From an uncultured Phycisphaerales bacterium (GTDB lineage Bacteria; Planctomycetota; Phycisphaerae; Tepidisphaerales; Tepidisphaeraceae), in the NCBI GenBank assembly GCA_903871935.1, contig CAIQIQ010000145.1, forward strand, positions 1 to 64,000: a stretch of DNA of 64,000 nt, written 5' to 3'. How positions within the stretch are numbered: the stretch's first letter is position 1; each line of letters begins with the position of its first letter. The notes under the pieces were generated by a model that was not told the origin of the DNA, searched no databases, and saw only the letters and a program-made list of their open reading frames with translations. Below, piece after piece: positions 44,819-53,688 of the stretch. Made by a program: the position numbers and the translations under genes.

Positions 44819-46648
44819 CTATCCCCCAAACGTGGGTTTGTAGTAGCCGATCTCCACATCGCGCCAGTGCCGCAGCATGATCGCGGCCTTCTTGTGCAAA
44901 CTGCTCAGAAGATCTTTTTCCAGCAACAGTGGCCCCGTAAACGATGCGTTCGGAGCCGTGAAGAACAGCGGCTCAGGTGCCTTCTTCATCAGCGCGATGA
45001 GGTCATTCACGTTGTCCAGCTCCCAGCGCAAGGCACGCTGCATGAACCAGAGGCCTTCGTCGCCAAAGTCGCCCTTGGACATCGTCGGTGCGATCGGCGC
45101 GATCGATGTCGTGCGCGGCTGCACCAGATTGGCGGCATCGCGCAAATAGCTGAGGGTTGCCACCTGTATCACGTGCCGAGCCGTCAGCGCCATACTCCGC
45201 TCGGCCAGAATGCGATAGGATTCCATCTCCAACCCCTGGCGGATCGCTGCATTGCGGGCTTTCCCCGCCGCCGCCGCAAATTCCTCGGCCGCGCGCTTGA
45301 GCGTGCCCTCAACATTGTCGATGCCGCACGCGATCGTCGTGGCCTGTTCCCAGTTATGCACCCACTGATACCCGCTGCAATTCAGGTAATCGAGGTACTT
45401 CTCCGGCTGGGCTTTCTTCGAGTAATAGGCAAACGGCGCCCAGTAGCTCAGTTCCTCCTCCGTCAATAGTTCCTGCCGCGCCACCAGCGGCCGGGTCAGC
45501 CAGCGCAGCCGCACCGAGCCGTCCGGCATGCCGATCGCGCCAGCCTGCACGTGGGCACGCTCGCGCGTCTGCCAGGCATCGACCACATCATCCGCCGATT
45601 CCTCGCCATACATTTCCACCGCGAGTCTGTGGAATAACTCCATCCATCCGCGTTGATGGCTCGGCCGCTTCTGCGTCACGCCAAAACCAAACGCCCTAAA
45701 ATACTCGGGGCTGTTGCCACCGCCGAGAAACCGCCTGGCTTTGCTGCCCACCACATTCAGCGCCCCGTGCAGCCCAGCAAGGACAGCACCATCCTTGTTA
45801 ATCACCGGCGATGGCATCCAGCCGCTGCCACCGCAAGACATGAGCGAACACTCGACCTCATGTTCCCCTGGGCACCGGCCATTCACCCCCACGCCCGGCT
45901 TGAGCGAACGCAGCACCAGGTGCATCTCGTCATCATTGAACCAGCCATACACGTTCGTGAAGATATGGGCATCCACCCCCGCCTCCCCGGCCCCCGCGCG
46001 CAGTGCGCTCAAAAACTCGACGACGCGCAGGCCCATATCCTTGCCTTGCGTCCCCGTCGGTCCGTTCACACCACTGAACAGTCGCTTTTCCCATGGGTAA
46101 AAGCCGCCTGAGTCATTGGTATTGAAACTGAAGATGTCCAGGCCGGGGCAGGCCTTGCAGAGCAACCGCACGCCTTCGCGATACGCCGCCCGCACTTCGG
46201 GGTGATCGGTGTTCGGCGCATAGTACATTCCGATCGCGCGCAGGCTGTTATCCACGCGGCTGCCGCGCCACTCCGGATGCTTCGCGTAGACGCGTTCATT
46301 CAGCCAATGTGGTTCGGTCCCATAGTACGCAGCGCGCATGCCCAGCCTCTTGCAGATCGCGTACTTCGCCTTAAGGAAATCGAACTGCGCCTTCACGTTG
46401 CCCGCAGGATAAGCATCCTCCAAACCGAGAGGAGTCACATGTTTGAAGATCGCCGGCAGTATCGCCGACCATTCACACCAGGGGCTGTCGACCTCCTCAC
46501 CCGTGAAATCCGTGCGCACGGCAAGATCGGAAATCACCAGGTGGGTAAACCCCTGCGCCTTCGCCAGCCGTCCAATCGCCTCAAACTGTTTCAGATCGTG
46601 GGTGCGCGGGGCATAGACCAGTTCTTTGTCTTTGAGTTGTGGAACCAT
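44819..46648 (-). CDS. TIM-barrel-like protein, paralogue of 39650-41455
   Basis: A 609-residue protein without signal peptide, first gene of the operon. It has a TIM-barrel-like N-terminal half (FTHLVISDLAVRTDF, PHWLNERVYAKHPEWRGSRVD, FSFNTNDSGGFY) and a helical C-terminal half. It is a diverged paralogue of the gene at 39650, with shared blocks along the whole length. The Asn-Asp-Ser-Gly and nearby acidic residues could be catalytic. AAGGAGATAC precedes the ATG. Function unknown; carbohydrate-active enzyme inferred from context. Confidence 0.75.
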   Translation of the reverse strand: MVPQLKDKELVYAPRTHDLKQFEAIGRLAKAQGFTHLVISDLAVRTDFTGEEVDSPWCEWSAILPAIFKHVTPLGLEDAYPAGNVKAQFDFLKAKYAICKRLGMRAAYYGTEPHWLNERVYAKHPEWRGSRVDNSLRAIGMYYAPNTDHPEVRAAYREGVRLLCKACPGLDIFSFNTNDSGGFYPWEKRLFSGVNGPTGTQGKDMGLRVVEFLSALRAGAGEAGVDAHIFTNVYGWFNDDEMHLVLRSLKPGVGVNGRCPGEHEVECSLMSCGGSGWMPSPVINKDGAVLAGLHGALNVVGSKARRFLGGGNSPEYFRAFGFGVTQKRPSHQRGWMELFHRLAVEMYGEESADDVVDAWQTRERAHVQAGAIGMPDGSVRLRWLTRPLVARQELLTEEELSYWAPFAYYSKKAQPEKYLDYLNCSGYQWVHNWEQATTIACGIDNVEGTLKRAAEEFAAAAGKARNAAIRQGLEMESYRILAERSMALTARHVIQVATLSYLRDAANLVQPRTTSIAPIAPTMSKGDFGDEGLWFMQRALRWELDNVNDLIALMKKAPEPLFFTAPNASFTGPLLLEKDLLSSLHKKAAIMLRHWRDVEIGYYKPTFGG

Positions 46649-46861
46649 GTATCTCCTTCAATCGAATCACCGGTAGGCGAGAGCGTTTAGTCGCAATGAC
46701 AGAGTAAGCGAACGAATCCCCCTGCCGCAAGTACGAGGGCCACATAATGAAAGACGCCATGAGGCAACGCCACTGAGCATGAGGCCCAACTGGGCGCAAG
46801 TGCATAGCCCAGGGCACATGATTCTTTACTGTCAGAGATATCTCTTCCATCAAGCCCTGCG

Positions 46862-48247
46862 TTAGCGCACCACCACATCTGGAAAGACAATCTCCTCAGA
46901 ATAGATCGCGATCACATCCACCGTTTGCTTCGCGACCTCCACACTCGGCCGCAATACCACGTTCACCTTTGCCGGAACGACTTCGCCAAGCTCTCCCGCC
47001 GCCAACAGACCCCTGCTCTGCCCCTTCGTGCAGTGGATCGCCCCGATCGGCATCTCGCCCTTGTCACTCTGCACAAACACATTGAATGCCAGGTCAGAAG
47101 GGGCGGCCGCGACCCTGAACGCCACAGCAACGTAGCTGTCTTTCCGTTTGAAAACTCGATCGATCTTCAAGGCCGCCACAACCTGAGCACGAAGCGACTC
47201 CGAATCCAGCAGTTCCACCTGTGGTGCCTCATTCCGCGAAACCACCTGATATGAGCCCCGCACTGTTGTGCTTCGCTTCCCCAGAGACTGAGTCTTGCCA
47301 ACGCCCTTCCGCGCAATGTGCAACAGTTCCAAACTAACGTCTAGTTCAACTGTGTGCTTGCCGATTTCCTGGGCGGGCATCGAAGTTGGAATCCTCGACA
47401 GGCCAGGGATATAGGCCGAACCGATGGTTGGCGAGGGATCCACCGGTTTCCCGTCAATCCGCCGGCCCTTCTCGTCATATAGTAGTGAGAGTTCTGGCGG
47501 GAACGTACTTGGCCCCCGGCAATCAAGCGAGATCTCAAGAGGAATCCGTTCCCCCTCACCCACAACCGGTCGAACCGCCATCGTCACATCACAGGCCTGC
47601 TCAAGAAACCGCTCTTTCTCCTCTTTGGTGAGATGCCCGGCCACCAGCGCTTTCAAAACGTAATCCAGAAGCTCGCGACGTGGCGCGAGCGTTGCAGGGG
47701 CCTGCTCCTCCAAAGCCTTTCCCACCAACTTGCGCCGAGCTCGTTCTGGCAATTCCCCAACTGACTCCCGCCGCTGCAGTTCCACCATCGCCTTATGCAG
47801 ACTGCCCAGCCCATCCACATCATCCACCACCAGGCCGGCCGGCCTATATTGATACCATGGCACCGCCCATACAGCCCTCCCGACCGGCCGGATCATCAGC
47901 GACGATGCCGCCATCAGCAGCAATACGCCTGCAATCAACCGTCCCCAGCCCCGTTGATGCTCCCCCGTCACGGTGTTGCCCATCGAGACCTCAGTCCCGC
48001 ACTCCGGGCAATGGCCACTTTCCAGATGCAGCAGAATATAGCCGCACTTGGCGCATCTCGGCTCATCCCCCACCCTGCGCCCCCGCCAACCCGATGCCAG
48101 CAGCCACACCCCCGCCAGCACCGACCCGACCCAAAGCGACAGTCCAGTAGCCCTCGTCTCCAGCATATGGCCAATTGCCACACCAATAGGGAACGCTGCA
48201 GCAGCCGCCGCCGCGACCGCCACCGCCACCTTCACCTTCGCTGTCAC
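46862..48247 (-). CDS. Zinc-ribbon membrane protein of unknown function
   Basis: A 461-residue protein. Two N-terminal membrane helices (about 5-50), a zinc ribbon CAKCGYILLHLESGHCPECG (about 64-83), another helix (about 100-125), then a large soluble region rich in beta strands that is probably outside the membrane. The GTG start at 48247 has AAGGAG six bases upstream and is preferred to a longer frame. The CxxC...CPxCG ribbon next to membrane helices is common in planctomycetes. No enzymatic motif found. Confidence 0.8.
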   Translation of the reverse strand: MTAKVKVAVAVAAAAAAAFPIGVAIGHMLETRATGLSLWVGSVLAGVWLLASGWRGRRVGDEPRCAKCGYILLHLESGHCPECGTEVSMGNTVTGEHQRGWGRLIAGVLLLMAASSLMIRPVGRAVWAVPWYQYRPAGLVVDDVDGLGSLHKAMVELQRRESVGELPERARRKLVGKALEEQAPATLAPRRELLDYVLKALVAGHLTKEEKERFLEQACDVTMAVRPVVGEGERIPLEISLDCRGPSTFPPELSLLYDEKGRRIDGKPVDPSPTIGSAYIPGLSRIPTSMPAQEIGKHTVELDVSLELLHIARKGVGKTQSLGKRSTTVRGSYQVVSRNEAPQVELLDSESLRAQVVAALKIDRVFKRKDSYVAVAFRVAAAPSDLAFNVFVQSDKGEMPIGAIHCTKGQSRGLLAAGELGEVVPAKVNVVLRPSVEVAKQTVDVIAIYSEEIVFPDVVVR

Positions 48248-48371
48248 CGTCTTCTCCTTCCGCAAATCCCGAACCCATTCGCAAGGATACAATGACGCAA
48301 CGCCAATCCACAGTTAATAATCGGCGGCGCCGCCGACAGAACTCCCATCCCCTCCGTCTTTCCTCCCCACA

Positions 48372-49040
48372 TCACAAAGCGCTCGCAGTCTCCTTCTCCG
48401 TCGGTTCCCCGCATTCTGGACACACACCACTGACATTACCCGTAAGGCTGTACTGACACTTCGAGCAGACAGGCGGGCCGCTCATGCCCTCGCCCGGAGC
48501 ACGAAGCGCACGCCAGAACGCTATGCTGGTAATGAGCAGCATCAGCGCTGCCCAGAGGAGCATGTCATTGTTGAAGATGCCATCCAGCGTAATCGTGTAT
48601 GCCGGATGAGCAAACCACGCCACGCCCGCCACCACGGCAACACCAAGGGCCACATCGAGTATGGCGGGCCGCTTCTTTCGCCAGACAGCCGCCGCCACAA
48701 TCAGCGCGATCCACAGCATCGGCGCGATGCCGCTGTTCCATCCGGCGATGGTTCTCCGAATACGCTCGGTCTCCACGAACATGGCCGAGGGTCGAGGATG
48801 CGGGTCCGACGCAACAGACGACGATCCCCCTGCGGAGTACCCAACCCACTTGCCCTTCCGCAACAACAGCCGGTTCTGCTCCCTTGCATGCCAGGCCAGA
48901 TCGTCCTGCCGTTGCATCACGTTCTGCCAGATGCACAGCCCCCCGCCACCGATGCACAGGATTGCCACAACCACCCAAAGCAACGCCCGAGCCCTGGCCG
49001 AAAGTCGTTGCGAGGAGTTGGGGGCATGAGTTAAGAACAT
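48372..49040 (-). CDS. Membrane protein with C-terminal zinc ribbon
   Basis: A 222-residue protein with about four membrane helices and a C-terminal zinc ribbon (CSKCQYSLTG...CPECG). The ribbon is highly like that of its neighbour at 46862 but sits at the other end. A start at 49040 follows AAGGA. Function unknown; likely a lineage-specific membrane family. Confidence 0.75.
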   Translation of the reverse strand: MFLTHAPNSSQRLSARARALLWVVVAILCIGGGGLCIWQNVMQRQDDLAWHAREQNRLLLRKGKWVGYSAGGSSSVASDPHPRPSAMFVETERIRRTIAGWNSGIAPMLWIALIVAAAVWRKKRPAILDVALGVAVVAGVAWFAHPAYTITLDGIFNNDMLLWAALMLLITSIAFWRALRAPGEGMSGPPVCSKCQYSLTGNVSGVCPECGEPTEKETASAL

Positions 49041-49181
49041 GGCATCCACGTCCTTCCGCGTACAGCAGCATGAGCCCTTTATCGACATTCCGCAATCCCA
49101 AATCTTTGAGCATCTCCGTCACGGAATAATCAATAATCACCAGCCCGATCAGCCTGCATTTGCTCTTCCGTTTCAAATCGC

Positions 49182-51398
49182 TCACTTCGCGCTGTTGGGC
49201 TTAGTGCTTGGAAGCGTTGCCGCAGTCTGCCGCTTCACCTCCAGTACCCCCACATCAAGCACCTCGCTGCTCTTTCCACCCGGCACTTCAGGCATGGTGA
49301 ATTCCCCCGTGGCTACGCCCAACTGCCTATTTGGCCTGCCGCGATAGTCCGAGGGCTGCAAAGTCGCGCGCATGGTATAGGTCCCGGCCGGGATATCCTC
49401 AATACGGAATGTGCCATCCGCATTCACCCGGCAACAGAATATTCGCGCCTTGCGGGACTCCTCCTCTTCCAGCCTCGTATATGCCTTCCCCGCATCGCTT
49501 TTCCTCCATTCCTCAGTCCAGGCTTGCCGTGTCTCGGGCGACCAACTCCGAAATCCCTGCGGCGTAGGGAGCCTCAGCGTCTTCAAACTCACTATCATGC
49601 CGCCAAACTGCCATCCCACCGGCATATCGGCGGGAATCTCTACGCGTCCGGCCACTGGCCGCCCTTCACCGCCAATCTCGACCGGTACACTCCCTCCAGC
49701 CTCAACCGTGACCAGCTTAACATGGCTCTGGCTCCAAACCTTCTCGCCGAACACTAGGACAACGTTCCCAACGTTCACTTTCCCGGCTGGCACATGGTCA
49801 AACACACACCGGCCATTGGCATCGGTCTGACGCTCCTCAACTTGATCCAATATCGGCTCGTCCCCCCAATGGCCCTCCAACCTATACATCTCCATTCTCT
49901 GCCCCGCCACATTCGCCCCAACCTTCAAAACCGCTTCCACTTTCCCCCAGGCATTCAGGCGCAGCTCTTTTGCCTTCGCCACCTCCTGATAGGGCATCTC
50001 GATATATCCGTTTGGATGAGTGATCAGGACTGTGCCCTTTGGCTGCGTCAGCGGTGGCAACAGATAGACTCCTTCGGAATCAACAGTCTTGATTGCGGCC
50101 CTCGTTTGCCTCCGAACGATAGCGCCATCGCGAACTTCAACGCTCTCCAAGGCAGTTGCCACCGCCGCATCCGCCCCTGTCGCAGGCTTCCCGTCCGGCG
50201 TCAGAATCCGGATCGGAATCTCGTTCGCCTTGTTCAGCTTGGAATCAGATGTCTGCGATCCTCCATCGCTCTTGGCCTCCGCGATCGCTATTTCTCGCTC
50301 ATTGCTCGATATGCCCGTAGCCGCCGGCTTCTCTGCCGCGATCGGCTGCGTACCTACGGGTCGAGTGGCCGATCTGCCTTGGGGCAGTACAGCGATGCGC
50401 TTCGCCATTCCCGTCTCAGGAAGGATGCTTAGTCGCATGCCTTCAACCAGGTCCTCCAGATGGATACTTCGTGACGGTGTCAGCCGCCCGCCCACCACGC
50501 CGACATCGGTGATTTCCGTCTGATCATTCGTCGGAACGGTCACTTCGCTCGCTGTTCCGTCGGGCTTGGCCACCAGAACGATGACATTCCTGCCATCGAG
50601 TCGGACCATCGTTCCGCGCAGCAGTGGCGACGAGGCGCTGATCTCCAACCGCGCGGGGAAGCGACCTGTTGCCGGGTACGATGTCACACGTACAGACATG
50701 CGCTCTTTCAGATCATCCAGGTAGGCGCGCTGGCCGTCCAACAGCACTTGTGAGTTATCGTCGGCCACAACCGTGACTAGTCCAGTTGGTCCGGGCACCC
50801 TGGAATCAACGGTGAGACTGTCTCCATCCAACTTGGTAATGCTCCCGCGGGCGATGGTGGTGGGCCCTGGTCCGCCCGGCTCTCTCGGATTACCGTTCCT
50901 TATGGGAAGAGGTTCTCCCGGTGGCAAAACCTCAATGTGCGTCGCCAGATCGCCCTCGGCAGCAATCGCGACGCTCTGCCCGACCTTCAGATCTGAGAGC
51001 TCAATGGGGGTGAGTTTGGCGGTTACGATTCGAGTCTCTGCCAGTTGCGAACGCATCGGAGCCACCATCAAGGCCCGCGTTTGCTCCTTGTCCAGCGCAA
51101 AGGTTTTTGTTGTCGCCGCAGGGCGCCTGATGCCTTGTTGGTAATTCAGCGAAATCGTGATGGACTTGTCATCGACCTTCAGCACCTCGCCAAGGAAGCG
51201 AAGATCCTGGGGACTGAATGGATGAGTCGCTTGTGTTGAAGCGGGTTGGCTGGTGGGCACAGCCACGGGGCGTGCGGGCAGTGCCGCAGTGTTTGGCGTT
51301 TCTGCCGTTTGAGCCTGCGCCAAGCCACACATCACCAGCAGCAGGACCGTCAGAATCCCAGCCGCCACCGACGCCTTCACCTTCGCCATTGCCATCAT
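49182..51398 (-). CDS. Exported protein with DUF5666-like repeats and a carboxypeptidase-regulatory-like domain
   Basis: A 738-residue protein with a signal peptide (about 5-28, ending AQAQ). Three repeated beta units (near 65-150, 160-230 and 240-320), each opening with a G-x-(V/I)-x-x-(L/V)-D-G/D pattern, resemble DUF5666. The C-terminal half (about 430-720) is of carboxypeptidase-regulatory or Ig-like type (KPATGADAAV, GKVEAVLKVGAN, GEGRPVAGRVEIP). Likely a surface or periplasmic structural or sensory protein. AAGGAG precedes the ATG at 51398. It follows the sigma-thioredoxin gene on the same strand. Confidence 0.75.
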   Translation of the reverse strand: MMAMAKVKASVAAGILTVLLLVMCGLAQAQTAETPNTAALPARPVAVPTSQPASTQATHPFSPQDLRFLGEVLKVDDKSITISLNYQQGIRRPAATTKTFALDKEQTRALMVAPMRSQLAETRIVTAKLTPIELSDLKVGQSVAIAAEGDLATHIEVLPPGEPLPIRNGNPREPGGPGPTTIARGSITKLDGDSLTVDSRVPGPTGLVTVVADDNSQVLLDGQRAYLDDLKERMSVRVTSYPATGRFPARLEISASSPLLRGTMVRLDGRNVIVLVAKPDGTASEVTVPTNDQTEITDVGVVGGRLTPSRSIHLEDLVEGMRLSILPETGMAKRIAVLPQGRSATRPVGTQPIAAEKPAATGISSNEREIAIAEAKSDGGSQTSDSKLNKANEIPIRILTPDGKPATGADAAVATALESVEVRDGAIVRRQTRAAIKTVDSEGVYLLPPLTQPKGTVLITHPNGYIEMPYQEVAKAKELRLNAWGKVEAVLKVGANVAGQRMEMYRLEGHWGDEPILDQVEERQTDANGRCVFDHVPAGKVNVGNVVLVFGEKVWSQSHVKLVTVEAGGSVPVEIGGEGRPVAGRVEIPADMPVGWQFGGMIVSLKTLRLPTPQGFRSWSPETRQAWTEEWRKSDAGKAYTRLEEEESRKARIFCCRVNADGTFRIEDIPAGTYTMRATLQPSDYRGRPNRQLGVATGEFTMPEVPGGKSSEVLDVGVLEVKRQTAATLPSTKPNSAK

Positions 51399-51479
51399 CT
51401 TCTCTGCTCCTTCCATTCTTCATTTCCGCTTTCCGCCCTTCGCTCTTATCCTCTTGACGTTCTCTCCGCCCCAGCCCAA

Positions 51480-53597
51480 TCACGGATTCTTCGCCGCCTT
51501 TCCCAACTCATTCTCCACCCAAGTCATGACTTGCGCACCGATCAAGCCTTTGGCGATCACTTTCCCATCTGGACCAATCAGGAATATCGCGGGAATCCCG
51601 CGCACGCCATATGGCGCCATCCACTTCTCGCCGGCCGCCCATCCGCCCAGGAAACCCTGCGACCACGATATACCATTCTTTTTCACAAAATCTGCCGGGG
51701 CCTGGATCTGCTCATCCAGGTTCAGACCGATCATGACAAATCGCGGGTTCTGCCCAAACTGCTCATAAACCTTCTTGAGATAGGACATATCCGTCACACA
51801 TGGCCCGCACGAGATGGCCCAGAAGTCCAGCAATACATACTTGCCCCGATGGTCCGCCAGCCTGAACTCCTTGCCATTCAGGGTCTTGACCGCAAAATCC
51901 GGCGCCACGTCGCCCGCCTTGAGCCTCGCCTTACGTGCATCTCCTTCCAGATCTGGCGTCGCGCCAATCACCACGCCCTTGCCTGTGAACTCATCATTAA
52001 CTACCGTGCCCACTGGCCATTGGAACGTGAACACCGCATCGTCGAAAGTGGGATCATTCGCAACAATTGAAGTGGCGCGATAATCCACCACGGAACCCAT
52101 GCCAGTCCATACGACATGCGATGGATAGTAAGCGTTCGGTGCAGCTTCCTGGAATTCCTTGACATCCATGGTGAGGGTTTCCTGTTTGCCTCCCGGTGCC
52201 TCACGATAGTCGATACGACGTTTCAATGCGTACTCTCGGTCGCGATCAAGCCAGAACACCCATTTCTTCTGGCCAGAGCCGTTAGAAATCGTCACGACTT
52301 CATACCGCCTGTCTTCCTCGCTTTCCTGGCTAATCGTAATGTGCCTTTGCCAGTTACTGATAAGCTGCGTAAACGTATACCCCTGAGCATCGAAACAGCC
52401 GTATATTGACGCGCTCCATCCAAATTTCGGCGCGTCTACAACGGCCAACCGCTCCCGCTTTAGGACTCCAACGGGGTGGACACCTGGCTCCTGCAGGAAA
52501 TCGTATCGCGCACGCCCATCATAGGAATTCGTCCACTTGCGCGTGCCCTTCCCCGGCTCGGTGACCTCCGTGTCGAAACGAATTTTGCTGCCGACTACCG
52601 GGATGATCCAACAAGTGCCCGTCGCCGACATAGTTACCTGACCGTCATCGATTCGACGTGCACTATACTCAGCCTCAATCTTCAGATTCGTCAGCCGCTC
52701 TTGATGTGCAGAAAGCCGCTTGAGAATAGCGTCGAGCACCGGGTTGGTCGTCGCCCGCAATGGCGTAGCCGGAACGCTTGGCAGTGTGGCCTCTGCGGAA
52801 GGACCACCCGCAGCTACCTTGGCGCCACCACTTTGGGCTTGTACTGCCAATACCCCCGCCAGAGCCATCACCGCAACGACTAGTGCCGCCACCTTTAGCG
52901 TTGCCATTCTCATCAACCTCATCGCTCCCCTGGCGATTGCACTTGCCACAGGATTACCTCCCCCAACCGCCCTCATGACCCCCTCAACCAGCGAAGCTGG
53001 AGCTTCCCGCACCACATTCCCCACCAACACCGCCGAGAGCCCGGCCGTTGTCCCGCTTATCCCCTTCTTCTCCAGCATCCCCCTCAACTTCTCCACCGCC
53101 CGCTCCACCCGCTTCCGCGCTGCCTCTTCGCTGATCCCCAGCGCCCTGCCTACCTCAACCAGCGGCCGCTGCTCATAGAACCGCAAAAGCACTGCCTCCC
53201 GATCCGCCTTCCCCAGTTTCCCCACCGCCTCTTCCAGCTCCGGCGCAATCTCTTCCCACCCCGCCTCCTCCACAGCTTCTTTGCGCATACTCGCCGCCTC
53301 TTTCTCCCGCCTCGCCAGCCGTGCCCGATCCCGCTTCGCATGCTTCACGCAGTTCTCCAATGCCAGGAACAGCCAGCCGCTGACGTAGCGGTAGCGCCCC
53401 AACCGCCTGGCTCGTTTCGTCAGCAGCAGAAACACCGCCTGCGTCACATCCTCCGCCAGGTGCTCATCCCCCAACTGCCGCCGGGCGGCCGAAAACAGCC
53501 ACGACCCATGATCCCGAACCACCTCGCCAAACGCCTCCTGATCGGCGCTCTGGGCATACCTTTTGAGCAGTTCACTTTTATCCATAGCATCTGCCAT
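51480..53597 (-). CDS. ECF sigma factor fused to a membrane segment and a thioredoxin domain
   Basis: A 705-residue single reading frame. Residues 20-95 match sigma-70 region 2 (HLAEDVTQAVFLLL, SGWLFLALENCVKHAKR) and 120-172 match region 4 (LGISEEAARKRVERAVEKLR). One hydrophobic helix follows (233-252, ending AQA). Residues 280-540 form a beta-rich middle domain that may resemble LolA/RseB; 555-700 form a TlpA/ResA-like thioredoxin domain with Cys597-Gly-Pro-Cys600 in the context FWAISCGPC (W of the usual WC is replaced by S). If the helix spans the membrane, the sigma part faces the cytoplasm and the redox domain lies outside. ATG at 53597 chosen for the conserved start; 53585 is an alternative. 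Confidence 0.88.
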   Translation of the reverse strand: MADAMDKSELLKRYAQSADQEAFGEVVRDHGSWLFSAARRQLGDEHLAEDVTQAVFLLLTKRARRLGRYRYVSGWLFLALENCVKHAKRDRARLARREKEAASMRKEAVEEAGWEEIAPELEEAVGKLGKADREAVLLRFYEQRPLVEVGRALGISEEAARKRVERAVEKLRGMLEKKGISGTTAGLSAVLVGNVVREAPASLVEGVMRAVGGGNPVASAIARGAMRLMRMATLKVAALVVAVMALAGVLAVQAQSGGAKVAAGGPSAEATLPSVPATPLRATTNPVLDAILKRLSAHQERLTNLKIEAEYSARRIDDGQVTMSATGTCWIIPVVGSKIRFDTEVTEPGKGTRKWTNSYDGRARYDFLQEPGVHPVGVLKRERLAVVDAPKFGWSASIYGCFDAQGYTFTQLISNWQRHITISQESEEDRRYEVVTISNGSGQKKWVFWLDRDREYALKRRIDYREAPGGKQETLTMDVKEFQEAAPNAYYPSHVVWTGMGSVVDYRATSIVANDPTFDDAVFTFQWPVGTVVNDEFTGKGVVIGATPDLEGDARKARLKAGDVAPDFAVKTLNGKEFRLADHRGKYVLLDFWAISCGPCVTDMSYLKKVYEQFGQNPRFVMIGLNLDEQIQAPADFVKKNGISWSQGFLGGWAAGEKWMAPYGVRGIPAIFLIGPDGKVIAKGLIGAQVMTWVENELGKAAKNP

Positions 53598-53688
53598 CCT
53601 ACTAATACCTTCCCGCCCAACCCCAAAACCGGACAAGAATTCTCATCGGATTTCCGCGCTTACTTTCGTTGCGAGCCGCATCCACTGG

